DNA of 64,000 nucleotides, taken from positions 2,666,001 through 2,730,000 of the forward strand of contig NZ_CP027116.1 of the NCBI RefSeq assembly GCF_003431975.1. Direction: 5' to 3'. This document shows positions 51,027 to 60,643 of this stretch, piece after piece (position 1 is the stretch's first letter; every line of letters begins with the position of its first letter). The position numbers were made by a program, and so were the translations under genes. The DNA is from Bacillus pumilus. GTDB lineage: Bacteria; Bacillota; Bacilli; Bacillales; Bacillaceae. Below the pieces are notes generated by a model. It was not told where the DNA came from, searched no databases, and saw only the letters and a program-made list of their open reading frames with translations.

Positions 51027-51066
51027 AAAAAGGACGAGTCTCCTCTCCGAGACATCGTCCTTTTCA
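51027..51066 (-). terminator. Terminator of the CitMHS transporter gene
   Basis: AAAAGGACGATGTCTC / GAGACTCGTCCTTTT stem followed by T on the minus strand. A second hairpin (GTGCG/CGCAC) lies at 51008-51025. Confidence 0.85.
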
Positions 51067-51075
51067 TACACGTAT

Positions 51076-52392
51076 TTAAAAGATAGAAATGGCACCTGTT
51101 AACAAAGCAATTAGTGTTGTAAAAAGGGCAGTTAACACGGTCCACAGCAGTGCGTATTTTTGCAAATCTCCAATATCTTTGTTCAGCATGCTGACAAGAA
51201 GCAGCGTCGAGGCCACTAGCGGGCTCAGTAAGTGGACAGGCTGTCCTATAATAGAGGCGCGCGCAATTTCCACTGGATCAATCCCATATGCTGCGCCGGC
51301 TTCTGCCAAGATTGGCAGCACCCCGAAATAATAAGCATCATTTGAAAGAACAAATGTAAATGGCATACTCGTTAAAGCAACAATGAGCGGAAAAAATGAG
51401 CTGTAGGAATCAGGAATCATGTAAATGACCAAATGAGCAATGGACTCCACCATTTTTGTCCCCGAAAAAATTCCTGTGAAAATTCCTGCTGCAAACACAA
51501 GGGTAATGACCGTTAAGGCATTTCCGGCATGTGATAAGATTCTTTCGCGCTGATCTTCAACCTTTGGATAGTTAATCATGAGAGCAATGACAAATCCGAT
51601 TAAAAAGAGAACTGGAATCGGGACGATATCTAAAACAAGTGTCGCCATGACCGCAATCGTCAAGAAGAAGTTTACCCAAATGAGATTGGGTCTCTTCATG
51701 TCTTCTACACCATCTTCAATTGACGCCGCCAATTCAGGTGAGATCGAGACTTCCTCTTTGTACTGAATCTCTGCAATCCCAATTCGCTTCCGCTCTTTTT
51801 TCCCAAGCACATAGGCTGTAAAAAGAATAAATAAACCGCCCCCAACCATCGTCGGGAGTAATGGAATAAAAAATTCCGCTGCATCCAAGCCAAGCGCAGC
51901 AATTGCTCGAGTAGCTGGACCACCCCACGGGGTCATACCGCTCATAATACCTAATGATAATAATGAAATCGTCCCTAAAATCAGCGGGTTCATCCCAATT
52001 CTTAAGAAAAGTGGCAGTAAAGCTGATACGGTAATCATGTATGTTGTTGTCCCATCACCATCTAATGCAACAAGCATAGACAAAATCGCTACCCCAAACG
52101 CAATTTTGACAGGATCCCCTTTCACAATACGTAAAATGAGCTTAATCAGTGGATCAAATAGCCCAGCATCCAGCATGACACCGAAGAATAAAATCGCAAA
52201 TAGCAATAAAGCAGCAGATGGTGCAACCGTTTTGAGTCCATCAAGCATCATATCCCCTAATCCACTGTGAAACCCACCGATCAATGCAAAAATGATCGGT
52301 ACAACGGTTAACGCCACCACCGGGTGCATACGTTTTGTCATAATAAGAAATGTAAAAGTCACGACCATTAAGAGTCCTAAAATAGCTAGCAT
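51076..52392 (-). CDS. CitMHS-family metal-citrate/tricarboxylate transporter
   Basis: 438 residues with about eleven hydrophobic segments. Family landmarks: LDGDGTTTYMITVSALLPLF, GIMSGMTPWGGPATRAIAAL and DAYYFGVLPILAEAGAAYGI. CitMHS carriers import citrate complexed with Mg or Ca with protons. The divergent LysR/PrpF pair next to it suggests a related tricarboxylate (citrate/aconitate derivative). A CcpA-type site upstream implies glucose repression. Confidence 0.9.
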   Translation of the reverse strand: MLAILGLLMVVTFTFLIMTKRMHPVVALTVVPIIFALIGGFHSGLGDMMLDGLKTVAPSAALLLFAILFFGVMLDAGLFDPLIKLILRIVKGDPVKIAFGVAILSMLVALDGDGTTTYMITVSALLPLFLRIGMNPLILGTISLLSLGIMSGMTPWGGPATRAIAALGLDAAEFFIPLLPTMVGGGLFILFTAYVLGKKERKRIGIAEIQYKEEVSISPELAASIEDGVEDMKRPNLIWVNFFLTIAVMATLVLDIVPIPVLFLIGFVIALMINYPKVEDQRERILSHAGNALTVITLVFAAGIFTGIFSGTKMVESIAHLVIYMIPDSYSSFFPLIVALTSMPFTFVLSNDAYYFGVLPILAEAGAAYGIDPVEIARASIIGQPVHLLSPLVASTLLLVSMLNKDIGDLQKYALLWTVLTALFTTLIALLTGAISIF

Positions 52393-52455
52393 ATATATCC
52401 CTCCATCCTCTTCTTTACGCGATCAACGAGCGCCCCTTTGCACTAGTGACCTGAA

Positions 52456-52469
52456 TGTTAGCGCTTTCT
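52456..52469 (-). promoter_or_regulatory. Catabolite-responsive element (cre) for the transporter gene
   Basis: AGAAAGCGCTAACA on the minus strand matches the CcpA consensus TGAAAGCGCTAACA at 13 of 14 positions, about 65 bases before the transporter start. Confidence 0.8.
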
Positions 52470-52544
52470 ATTTCAAGGATATAATAGCTTTTTTTATAAT
52501 GAAAATATTGATTTTTTCGTATATTCTATAAATTTATTTTATAA

Positions 52545-53405
52545 TCAACCTTGCTGGCTTCTTAAAAACTCAATGAATGCTTTCACAACAGATAAATGAA
52601 GGGAGTCTGGCTGGTACATAAGCCATGTATCTCTTAAAACAGGCTGTCCATCTTTATACGAAAGCCCTTTTACAAATAACTCATCACTTGGTCTGAGACA
52701 AATTTCTGGGACAATGGCATAGCCTAAACCATGCTTGACCATCTCTTTTGATGTATCCTGACGGTCTGTCTCCATCGTCACAAGCGGAGGCATAGTGAAT
52801 GTTTCCTGCCACCATCTGTTAATCAATCGTTTTAAAGAACTGTCTGTATGATAGTCAATGAGCGGCAGCTTTGGTAGGTCTTTTAGCTGAATTTCTGATT
52901 TCGAAATGATGCAAAGTCGTTCTTTATCGAGCAAAAACCGCTCTCCATTCCAGTCGTAATCCCCTCTTAAAATCCCTAAATGGACACTGGATGTGCCTAA
53001 TAAGTCCATGACTTTTGTGCTCCAACCTGTATTCACCATAAATTGAACATGCGGATACTGCTTAGAAAATTCTCTTAAAATTTCTGGCAGCTTATACTGA
53101 GCAAAGTTGCTTGAGACCCCCAACCGGATCGTTCCTTTGACCTTTTTTTGCATGTTGAGCATGCCATCTTTTGTTTGCTGGAGCTGTTTGAGCATGTCAT
53201 TTGCGTATGCAGCCAAATACTCGCCCTCTGACGTAAATTCAATCCCTCGTTTTCTTTTAAAGAAAAGCTTCATATCGAATTCTTCCTCAAGCTGCTTCAA
53301 TCGATAGCTTAGAGCAGGCTGAGAGACAAATAGTTTTTCCGCTGCTTTTGTGATGTTCTTTTCTTCATAAAGCACCTTTAAAAAACGCCAGTCTTTCTCG
53401 TCCAT
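52545..53405 (-). CDS. LysR-family transcriptional regulator
   Basis: 286 residues. HTH: NITKAAEKLFVSQPALSYRL KQLEEEF; effector domain with GTIRLGVSSNFAQYKLPEIL. Divergent from the PrpF-like gene and upstream of the transporter, so it probably controls both in response to the transported acid. Confidence 0.93.
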   Translation of the reverse strand: MDEKDWRFLKVLYEEKNITKAAEKLFVSQPALSYRLKQLEEEFDMKLFFKRKRGIEFTSEGEYLAAYANDMLKQLQQTKDGMLNMQKKVKGTIRLGVSSNFAQYKLPEILREFSKQYPHVQFMVNTGWSTKVMDLLGTSSVHLGILRGDYDWNGERFLLDKERLCIISKSEIQLKDLPKLPLIDYHTDSSLKRLINRWWQETFTMPPLVTMETDRQDTSKEMVKHGLGYAIVPEICLRPSDELFVKGLSYKDGQPVLRDTWLMYQPDSLHLSVVKAFIEFLRSQQG

Positions 53406-53541
53406 TGTATATCCTCCTTTTTCACCAACTATAAAAATTTTTTATTGATTTCTCTTAAAATTATGTATTTAACTTATTTCTTATTATACTTTACCATTTT
53501 GATTAGATAAACAGTTCATTAAAAAATTGAGGGTGAGAGCA

Positions 53542-54672
53542 ATGAGAAAAGTTCCAATCACAATCATGCGAGGCGGTACAAGCAAAGGGGTATTCATTCA
53601 AGCAAACGATGCACCCTATGAACACGATGAGCTCGAGGCATTTCTGTTAGACATTATGGGTAGTCCTGACCGGCTGCAGGTCGATGGGATTGGCGGTGGT
53701 AATTCTTTAACAAGCAAAGTAGCTATTATTGATAAGGCCACACGCCCCGATGTGGACGTGAACTATACGTTTGCACAAGTCAGCATTAATGAGAGATATG
53801 TCGACTTTAAAGGAAACTGCGGGAATATTTCGTCAGCGGTTGGACCATATGCCATCATTAAAGGGCTTGTGCAAGCGGTTGAGCCCATTACGACTGTACG
53901 TATCCTCAATACCAACACAAATAAAGTCATTGTAGCGGAGGTAGAGGTTGAAAACGGTGAAGTGATATTTGAAGGAGATGCAGAAATTCCAGGAGTAAAA
54001 GGGACAGGATCTCCCATCTATTTATCCTTTGAGAAGCCTGAGGGCGCTGTGACAGGTAAAACCTTTCCGACAGGGAACCGCATGGATACGATTGACACAA
54101 AGTTTGGAGAGATTCCGATCTCGATCGTTGACATCGCAAATCCAATTGCCTTTATCCGTGCGAAGGATCTTCATTTAAAAGGAACTGAATTGCCTGAGGA
54201 GTTTACAGACGAATTACTGGATGATTTAGAAGAAATTCGTTCCCTCGCTGCTGAAATGTGTCATTTTGCACCAAAAGACATGGCAACCTTACAGTCACCA
54301 GCCGTTCCGAAGCTTGCGATCATTAACGAACCTGCTGATTATGTCGATACAAATGGGGTGTTGAGACGAGCAGCCGATATGGATATCGTCGTACGCATGC
54401 TATCGATGCAAAGACCGCACCAAGCACTTGCCATTACAGGCTCTGTCTGCGTATCAGCCAGCTGTTTCATAGATCAAACACTTCCTGCACAGCTGTATCA
54501 TGGTCAAGATGACACACTTCGAATCGGGCATCCTGCCGGGATTATGCAAACGGACATTGACGTGTCTCAAAATAGAGTCAAAGTGATTCGAACCGCAAGA
54601 GAAATTCTGGACGGTGTTGTCTTTACGAAACAAGACTATATCGTGCGGCCTCATATTAAAAAAGAAGCTTGA
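53542..54672 (+). CDS. PrpF-like isomerase
   Basis: 376 residues. ITIMRGGTSKGVFIQANDAP, GIGGGNSLTSKVAII, and GNCGNISSAVGPYAI are PrpF/methylitaconate-isomerase signatures. The family moves double bonds in unsaturated tricarboxylates (2-methylaconitate, 4-oxalomesaconate). ATG at 53542 after GAGGGTGAGAGC. Substrate not determinable; co-located carrier suggests use of a tricarboxylate. Confidence 0.88.
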   Translation: MRKVPITIMRGGTSKGVFIQANDAPYEHDELEAFLLDIMGSPDRLQVDGIGGGNSLTSKVAIIDKATRPDVDVNYTFAQVSINERYVDFKGNCGNISSAVGPYAIIKGLVQAVEPITTVRILNTNTNKVIVAEVEVENGEVIFEGDAEIPGVKGTGSPIYLSFEKPEGAVTGKTFPTGNRMDTIDTKFGEIPISIVDIANPIAFIRAKDLHLKGTELPEEFTDELLDDLEEIRSLAAEMCHFAPKDMATLQSPAVPKLAIINEPADYVDTNGVLRRAADMDIVVRMLSMQRPHQALAITGSVCVSASCFIDQTLPAQLYHGQDDTLRIGHPAGIMQTDIDVSQNRVKVIRTAREILDGVVFTKQDYIVRPHIKKEA

Positions 54673-54673
54673 A

Positions 54674-54700
54674 GCAGACGAGAACATCGTCTGCTTTTTT
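54674..54700 (+). terminator. Terminator of the PrpF-like gene
   Basis: GCAGACG / CGTCTGC stem with seven following T. Confidence 0.9.
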
Positions 54701-55419
54701 TACTGCTCGAGCGGGGCATCAATATCTCCGGCAGAATGAGCCTTGATCTGTCCTTTATCATCTTTTAACTGAAGATGACCAAAATGGTTAACGCCACAGC
54801 AAATCCCTTCTTCCCATGTTTGTTTTTCACGATCTAACGAGATGCGAAGCGGTTTATTGAGTCGATATAACCGTTTATTATAGAGGGCAGTGAGTGCTTC
54901 AAACCCTTCATTCTGCCAGCGTATATGGTATTTTTCAAAAGCTGCTGCCAGTTCTTTCACAAGCTGATCCGCTTTCACATCTGTCAGCTCTGATAAGCAA
55001 ATGGTTTTGTACGGGACATGCTCCGGCTTTGTCTGTACATTGATGCCAACGCCGATATAAATGGCGCCACGGTCAGCTTCAATTAATGTGCCGGACACCT
55101 TTGCTTCATTAATGAGAATATCATTGGGCCATTTGATGGCCAGCTGATCCTCCGCTCTTATGAGAGGTTTCAGCACATCATAGATCGCTAGTGCTGTCAG
55201 TGGTGCGATCGTTGACTGCGTGGAGAGTTCTTCTGGCGGTAAGACTGTCATGGTCAGCGCCACATTTCCTAAAGGTGTTTCCCACGGTCTGCCGAGTCTT
55301 CCTCTTCCCGCTGTCTGCTGGCGTGCATAGACAGCAAATGGGGGTTTTTCTCCTTGTTGCATGAGTCTTTTCGCTTCATTATTTGTACTATCAATGGTGT
55401 CAAATTGAAAAATCTTCAT
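54700..55419 (-). CDS. Biotin--protein ligase without HTH domain
   Basis: 239 residues: FDTIDSTNNEAKRL, QTAGRGRLGRPW (GRGR biotinyl-AMP loop), IKWPNDILI and KVSGTLIEA are BirA catalytic motifs. The N-terminal winged helix of regulatory Bacillus BirA is absent, so this is a monofunctional ligase that attaches biotin to carboxylases. Start at 55419 after AGAGGAG; the longer frame adds unrelated residues. Confidence 0.9.
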   Translation of the reverse strand: MKIFQFDTIDSTNNEAKRLMQQGEKPPFAVYARQQTAGRGRLGRPWETPLGNVALTMTVLPPEELSTQSTIAPLTALAIYDVLKPLIRAEDQLAIKWPNDILINEAKVSGTLIEADRGAIYIGVGINVQTKPEHVPYKTICLSELTDVKADQLVKELAAAFEKYHIRWQNEGFEALTALYNKRLYRLNKPLRISLDREKQTWEEGICCGVNHFGHLQLKDDKGQIKAHSAGDIDAPLEQ

Positions 55420-55497
55420 GTATTCTCCTCTTGTTTCTTCTGGATATGATGCTTTTATTATAACAAAATGAAGCATGCATGTTGATAAGACAGCATG

Positions 55498-55959
55498 CTA
55501 GTCATTTCTCTGTGCCTGAAACGTCTCTTTTTCTTCCTCTGTAAACGGGACTGATGCGCCTGTGTCTTTACTAATTTGCACCATGGTGACTGAGCCTGTA
55601 AAGCAAGGTTCCTGCTGCTCATTTTCTCCTAAATAATGCAGAATGAGTGAGCTTGAGCCGACTTTTTCCGGTTTGACATATACGCGAAGTCTCTCCCCAA
55701 TTTCTACCTGTTTGATGTAATCACATTGCAGATTTGCGACGACTGTCATGGTCTCTCTCACACGTTTCATTCGTTTATCAACAATCCCCGTCTTTTGAAA
55801 AAAGGCAATTCGTGCCTCTTCGAAATACACAAATGGGGTGACATTGTTCATATGACCAAACATATCCGTTTCTGAAAAACGAACGGTCGTTTCAACATAA
55901 AACCGAAAGGATGCTCTCCACTCTTCAAATGGTTCTTCAATATATGACGGCAGTCTCAC
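55498..55959 (-). CDS. ysmA: Acyl-CoA thioesterase (4HBT hot-dog fold) YsmA
   Basis: 153 residues. RFSETDMFGHMNNVTPFVYF EEARI contains the catalytic Asp and the H.N pattern of 4-hydroxybenzoyl-CoA thioesterase-like enzymes. Located between sdhB and gerE as in B. subtilis (here a biotin ligase and the citrate cluster are additionally in between). Confidence 0.88.
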   Translation of the reverse strand: MRLPSYIEEPFEEWRASFRFYVETTVRFSETDMFGHMNNVTPFVYFEEARIAFFQKTGIVDKRMKRVRETMTVVANLQCDYIKQVEIGERLRVYVKPEKVGSSSLILHYLGENEQQEPCFTGSVTMVQISKDTGASVPFTEEEKETFQAQRND

Positions 55960-55983
55960 TTGATCCTCTCCTTATTCGCAAAC

Positions 55984-56014
55984 AAAACGCCTCTCCCGTA
56001 TTGGAAGAGGCGTT
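55984..56014 (-). terminator. Terminator of the sdh operon
   Basis: AACGCCTCT / AGAGGCGTT stem followed by TTGTTT on the minus strand, after sdhB. Confidence 0.85.
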
Positions 56015-56079
56015 TGTTATAGATTGCATCCAGCCTCTTAAACTCTCATCATGATTGGCAAAGAGGACTGAATGTGATG

Positions 56080-56844
56080 TTATTCTGCTTGATCGCTTCC
56101 AAAGAAGTTACGGAAAGCTTGTAAAGTTGTATCTCGGTTAAGTGCTGCAATTGACGTTGTGAGCGGAATTCCTTTCGGACAAGACTGCACACAGTTTTGG
56201 GAGTTCCCACAGTTCGCAAGACCACCGTCCCCCATAATTTCTTCTAGACGGTCAGACTTATTCATCGCACCTGTCGGATGTGCGTTAAATAGACGAACTT
56301 GCGAAAGCGGTGCAGGTCCCATAAAGGAAGATTTATCATTGACGTTTGGACAAGCTTCAAGGCAGACACCACATGTCATACATTTAGAAAGCTCATATGC
56401 CCATTGACGTTTTTTCTCAGGCATTCTTGGTCCAGGCCCAAGATCATACGTGCCATCGATCGGTACCCATGCTTTCACTTTTTTCAAGGAATTGAACATC
56501 CGGCTTCTATCAACCTGCAAGTCTCTCACAACCGGGAATGTCTTCATCGGCTGAAGACGAATCGGTTGGTCTAACTTGTCAATCAAAGCTGTGCATGATT
56601 GGCGGGGTTTTCCATTAATGACCATTGAACAAGCTCCGCACACCTCTTCAAGACAGTTCATATCCCAGTTAATCGCCGTTGTTTTTTCCCCTTGTTTATT
56701 AACCGGGTTCCGTCTGATTTCCATAAGTGCGGAAATAACGTTCATATTTGGGCGATAAGGGATTTCGAATTCTTCATCATAAGGCTTGCCATCTGCTGTA
56801 TCTTGACGTGTGATAATGAATTGAATTGTGTTTTTTTCACTCAT
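56080..56844 (-). CDS. sdhB: Succinate dehydrogenase iron-sulfur subunit
   Basis: 254 residues. 2Fe-2S cysteines in NCLEEVCGACSMVINGKPRQ SC; 4Fe-4S and 3Fe-4S clusters in CMTCGVCLEACPNV, CGNSQNCVQSCPKGIPL. Carries electrons from SdhA to the membrane quinone. ATG at 56844 one base after the sdhA stop. Confidence 0.97.
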   Translation of the reverse strand: MSEKNTIQFIITRQDTADGKPYDEEFEIPYRPNMNVISALMEIRRNPVNKQGEKTTAINWDMNCLEEVCGACSMVINGKPRQSCTALIDKLDQPIRLQPMKTFPVVRDLQVDRSRMFNSLKKVKAWVPIDGTYDLGPGPRMPEKKRQWAYELSKCMTCGVCLEACPNVNDKSSFMGPAPLSQVRLFNAHPTGAMNKSDRLEEIMGDGGLANCGNSQNCVQSCPKGIPLTTSIAALNRDTTLQAFRNFFGSDQAE

Positions 56845-56845
56845 C

Positions 56846-58606
56846 TTATTTCTCCACCTTTTTCTTCGAGTAATCTCGTTTACGAGGTGCAATTAACGAT
56901 ACATCGACGTCCTCATAGTGGAATGCAGGCTTTTGATTTTTCCCTTTGAACGTAGCCATCGTTGTTTTTAGGAATTCTTCATCGTTTCTCTCTGGGAAAT
57001 CCGGTTTGTAGTGTGCGCCTCGGCTTTCATTTCGGTTGTATGCCCCGATCGTAATGACTCGTGCCAGCTGAAGCATGTTGTCAAGCTGACGTGTGAAGGC
57101 AGCGCCTTGGTTGCTCCATGATGCTGTATCGTTAATGTTGATCTGCTTGTAGCGCTCCATTAGTTCTTCGATCTTCTGATCTGTTTTTAAGAGTTTGTCA
57201 TTGTAACGAACCACTGTGACGTTATCCGTCATCCATTCTCCAAGCTCTTTATGAAGTACGTATGCATTTTCTGTTCCGTCCATGCTGAGGATGTTGTCCC
57301 ATTTCTCCTGCTCTTTCTTCACGGCACTGTCAAATGTGGCAGAAGATAGGTCTTCCGCAGATTTTTCAAGACCGCTAATGTACTTGACCGCATTCGGTCC
57401 AGCAACCATACCGCCGTAAATGGCAGAAAGCAGGGAGTTTGCACCAAGTCTGTTTCCACCATGCATAGAGTAATCACATTCTCCGGCAGCGAATAGACCT
57501 TTGATATTCGTCATTTGATCATAATCAACCCATAATCCGCCCATGGAGTAATGAACAGCAGGGAAAATTTTCATCGGAAGCTTACGCGGGTCATCACCCA
57601 TGAATTTTTCATAGATTTCAATGATGCCGCCAAGCTTAATATCAAGTTCTTTTGGATCTTTATGAGAAAGATCGAGATATACCATGTTCTCTCCGTTGAT
57701 GCCGAGCTTTTGCTCGACACATACGTCGAAGATTTCACGTGTTGCGATATCACGCGGTACAAGGTTCCCGTATGCTGGGTATTTTTCTTCAAGGAAGTAC
57801 CAAGGCTTCCCGTCTTTATATGTCCAAACACGTCCGCCTTCACCACGAGCCGATTCACTCATGAGACGAAGCTTGTCATCTCCAGGGATCGCTGTTGGGT
57901 GAATTTGAATGAATTCTCCATTCGCATAGTGTGCACCTTGCTGATAAACGATGGATGCGGCAGAACCAGTGTTAATCATGGAGTTTGTTGATTTACCAAA
58001 TACGATTCCAGGACCACCTGTTGCCATGATCACTGCATCTGAACGGAAGGATTCAATCTCCATTGTCGTCAAGTTCTGTGCGACAATGCCTCGACATACT
58101 TCCTCGTCATCTAACACAGCGCCAAGGAATTCCCAGCCTTCATATTTCGTAACAAGCCCTGCTACTTCATAGCGGCGAACTTGCTCATCAAGTGCATATA
58201 ATAGCTGCTGACCTGTTGTAGCTCCAGCAAACGCTGTACGGTGGTGCTGTGTTCCCCCGAAGCGGCGGAAGTCCAGTAATCCCTCTGGTGTTCTGTTAAA
58301 CATAACACCCATCCGATCAAGTAAGTGAATAATGGACGGCGCTGCTTCACACATTGCCTTTACTGGCGGCTGGTTGGCTAAGAAATCTCCGCCATACACC
58401 GTGTCATCAAAATGCTCATAAGGTGAATCCCCTTCACCTTTTGTATTCACCGCTCCATTGATTCCGCCCTGTGCACATACAGAATGCGAACGTTTCACAG
58501 GTACGATTGAAAATAGTTTAACAGCTGTTCCCGCTTCTGCTGCTTTGATAGTTGCCATGAGACCAGCTAAGCCGCCTCCGACAACGATGATGCTAGAATT
58601 ACTCAT
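56846..58606 (-). CDS. sdhA: Succinate dehydrogenase flavoprotein subunit
   Basis: 586 residues. FAD-binding VVGGGLAGLMATIKAAEAG, the covalent-FAD His in SHSVCAQGGINGA, and active-site ESARGEGGRVW, HYSMGGLWVD, GECDYSMHGGNRLGANSLL. Oxidises succinate to fumarate on the inner face of the membrane. Confidence 0.98.
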   Translation of the reverse strand: MSNSSIIVVGGGLAGLMATIKAAEAGTAVKLFSIVPVKRSHSVCAQGGINGAVNTKGEGDSPYEHFDDTVYGGDFLANQPPVKAMCEAAPSIIHLLDRMGVMFNRTPEGLLDFRRFGGTQHHRTAFAGATTGQQLLYALDEQVRRYEVAGLVTKYEGWEFLGAVLDDEEVCRGIVAQNLTTMEIESFRSDAVIMATGGPGIVFGKSTNSMINTGSAASIVYQQGAHYANGEFIQIHPTAIPGDDKLRLMSESARGEGGRVWTYKDGKPWYFLEEKYPAYGNLVPRDIATREIFDVCVEQKLGINGENMVYLDLSHKDPKELDIKLGGIIEIYEKFMGDDPRKLPMKIFPAVHYSMGGLWVDYDQMTNIKGLFAAGECDYSMHGGNRLGANSLLSAIYGGMVAGPNAVKYISGLEKSAEDLSSATFDSAVKKEQEKWDNILSMDGTENAYVLHKELGEWMTDNVTVVRYNDKLLKTDQKIEELMERYKQININDTASWSNQGAAFTRQLDNMLQLARVITIGAYNRNESRGAHYKPDFPERNDEEFLKTTMATFKGKNQKPAFHYEDVDVSLIAPRKRDYSKKKVEK

Positions 58607-58643
58607 TGTAGCCCCTCTCCCTCTTCTACTAATCTATTTCCTC

Positions 58644-59252
58644 TTAAACAAAAGCGAAAATTGCTCTTAGCCCTACATATGAAAGCGCTATAAATATACC
58701 TAATGTCACATATGTGGAGATTCTTTGTGAGCGTGGTGAAACGGTAATTCCCCAGCTGACAGCAAATGACCACAAGCCATTAGCAAAGTGGAAAATAGTA
58801 GATAAAACGCCGACAATATAGAAGCCTAGCATAAATGGAGAGCTTAAAATATTCGCCATCATGTCATAGTTAACTTCAGCTCCAAGCTGCGCTTGAATTC
58901 GTGTTTCCCATACGTGCCAAGAGACAAAAATCAATGTGATAATACCTGAAATTCTTTGCAGTCTGAACAACCAGTTTCTTAAGTAACTGAAGCGAGACGT
59001 GTTGTTTTGTGCCGTAAAGGCTATGTACACCCCATAAACAGCATGATAGATCAGTGGTAAGAAAATCACGAACAGCTCAAGTGCATATCTGAATGGAAGC
59101 TGTTCCATAAAGTGTGCAGCTTTGTTAAACGCCTCTGGTCCATTCGTCGCAAAGTGGTTAACCACTAAGTGCTGTACTAAAAATAGACCAACCGGAATGA
59201 CGCCAAGCAAAGAATGCAATCTCCGATAAAAAAATTCTTTGTTCCCCGACAT
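58644..59252 (-). CDS. sdhC: Succinate dehydrogenase cytochrome b558 subunit
   Basis: 202 residues, five hydrophobic segments; heme-ligand histidines appear in LVQHLVVNHF, LIYHAVYG, SWHVWETR and IFHFANGLW. ATG at 59252 after GGGGGTAAAGTA. First gene of sdhCAB. Confidence 0.96.
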   Translation of the reverse strand: MSGNKEFFYRRLHSLLGVIPVGLFLVQHLVVNHFATNGPEAFNKAAHFMEQLPFRYALELFVIFLPLIYHAVYGVYIAFTAQNNTSRFSYLRNWLFRLQRISGIITLIFVSWHVWETRIQAQLGAEVNYDMMANILSSPFMLGFYIVGVLSTIFHFANGLWSFAVSWGITVSPRSQRISTYVTLGIFIALSYVGLRAIFAFV

Positions 59253-59532
59253 TACTTTACCCCCTAGTAAAAAGTGCAATTGCTGAAAATTGTCTTACCC
59301 CCGCTTCTTTCAATTGTAAGCACTTTATTCAAATTTATTGACAATTTCATTTTACTCCTATGTCAAAAAAGCGTCAAGAAACCGCGTACATAAATTAAAA
59401 TTTTCCGAAATTTAAAAGTTTTTAATCAAAATTCGTTTTACTACAATAAGAATTTCTTAGACTTCAGGGAAAACTCTGTCATCATATGCCCACATAAGCT
59501 ATAATAAATTGTTGAAAGAGGGGAGCCGTACA

Positions 59533-59976
59533 ATGAATAAATTCGAATCTAACTTAGAACAGCTAAAAGAAATTGAAGTCAATGGATTTGCCTACGAGCT
59601 GATACGCGAAGTTCTGCTGCCTGACATTCTTGGCCAGGATCATTCATCTATGATGTATTTTGCGGGTAAGCTGCTTGCTCGTAAATTTCCTCAAGAGTCA
59701 TGGGAGAAGATCCCCGAATTTTTCCATGATGCTGGATGGGGGACGCTCACAATGGTCCATTCAAAAAAACAGGAAATTGAGTTTGAGCTCGAAGGTCCAC
59801 TTGTATCGAATCGACTCACCTATCAAAAGGAGCCATGCTTTCAAATGGAAGCAGGTTTTATTGCTGAGCAAATTCAGCTTCTCAACGAGCACGTAGCTGA
59901 ATCCTATGAACAAGTAAAAAAGCGTGCTGATAAAGTCATTTTAACCGTTAAATGGGATTTAAGAGACCCTAGCTAA
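59533..59976 (+). CDS. yslB: YslB, DUF2507 protein
   Basis: 147 residues (VNGFAYELIREVLLPDILGQ, FYHDAGWG-like FFHDAGWGTLTM, FQMEAGFIAEQIQ). Small V4R-like alpha/beta domain; function unknown. Divergent from sdhC; GAGGGGAGCC precedes the ATG. Confidence 0.92.
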   Translation: MNKFESNLEQLKEIEVNGFAYELIREVLLPDILGQDHSSMMYFAGKLLARKFPQESWEKIPEFFHDAGWGTLTMVHSKKQEIEFELEGPLVSNRLTYQKEPCFQMEAGFIAEQIQLLNEHVAESYEQVKKRADKVILTVKWDLRDPS

Positions 59977-59988
59977 CACTCTCTATGA

Positions 59989-60018
59989 AAGGCGTGGACT
60001 TCAGGTCACGCCTTTTTT
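59989..60018 (+). terminator. Terminator of yslB
   Basis: AAGGCGTG / CACGCCTT stem followed by TTTTG. Confidence 0.85.
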
Positions 60019-60102
60019 GTATGCCTTCTTCTATCATAGCATACTTAATGAATGGGTTTACGCACGTTTTCCTTTCTGATACGTGGCGGCTTCCGAAATC
60101 AA

Positions 60103-60135
60103 AAAGAGGTGCACTCTCTCATGAGGTGCACCTCC
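60103..60135 (-). terminator. Terminator of lysC
   Basis: GAGGTGCACCTC-type stem (GGAGGTGCAC / GTGCACCTC) followed by TTTTTG on the minus strand. Confidence 0.85.
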
Positions 60136-60142
60136 CGCCTTT

Positions 60143-60643
60143 TTAAGAGTGAGCAGCTGCACTCACCTTTGATAAATCAAACGCATCATGCAGTGCTTCA
60201 ACGGCTTTGACCATATCATCACGACCAACGACTGTTGAGACTTTGATTTCAGACGTACTGACCATTTTCACTTGAATATCTTTTTCCGCTAACACAGCGA
60301 ACATTTCTGCGGCTACACCTGGATTTGAGACCATACCAGACCCAACTATGGATACTTTGGCTAATTTGCTTTCTGTCTCGATCTGCTCGTAACCAAGCGC
60401 TCCTTTATATTCTTCTAACACTTCAACTGTTTTGGACAAATCATCTGTTTTCACAGAGAAAGAAATGGACGTCTGATTGGTGCTTGTGACGGACTGAATG
60501 ATGATATCGACATTGATATTTTGCTTCGCAAGCGTCGTAAAGATGGTCGATAATGTTGTAAGTCCGCTTGAAAGACCGCACACCGTCACACGTGTAATCT
60601 GATCTTCAAATGCAATGCCTCTAACGACTAAATTTTGCTCCAT
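60143..60643 (-). CDS. lysC: Aspartokinase II beta subunit (internal in-frame start)
   Basis: 166 residues beginning MEQNLVVRGIAFEDQITRVT, i.e. the ACT-domain part. GAGGAGGAATCATCC directly precedes this internal ATG (60643), a strong ribosome site inside a coding region. B. subtilis LysC is an alpha2beta2 enzyme made from such overlapping starts. Confidence 0.85.
   Translation of the reverse strand: MEQNLVVRGIAFEDQITRVTVCGLSSGLTTLSTIFTTLAKQNINVDIIIQSVTSTNQTSISFSVKTDDLSKTVEVLEEYKGALGYEQIETESKLAKVSIVGSGMVSNPGVAAEMFAVLAEKDIQVKMVSTSEIKVSTVVGRDDMVKAVEALHDAFDLSKVSAAAHS

Noticed and set aside
50903..51145. Minus-strand frames between gerE and the transporter
   Set aside because: They cover the gerE promoter and the transporter terminator, with no ribosome site; not genes.
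60143..60643. Internal ATG with strong ribosome site in lysC as a sign of gene fusion or frameshift
   Set aside because: In frame and known for this enzyme: it makes the beta subunit.
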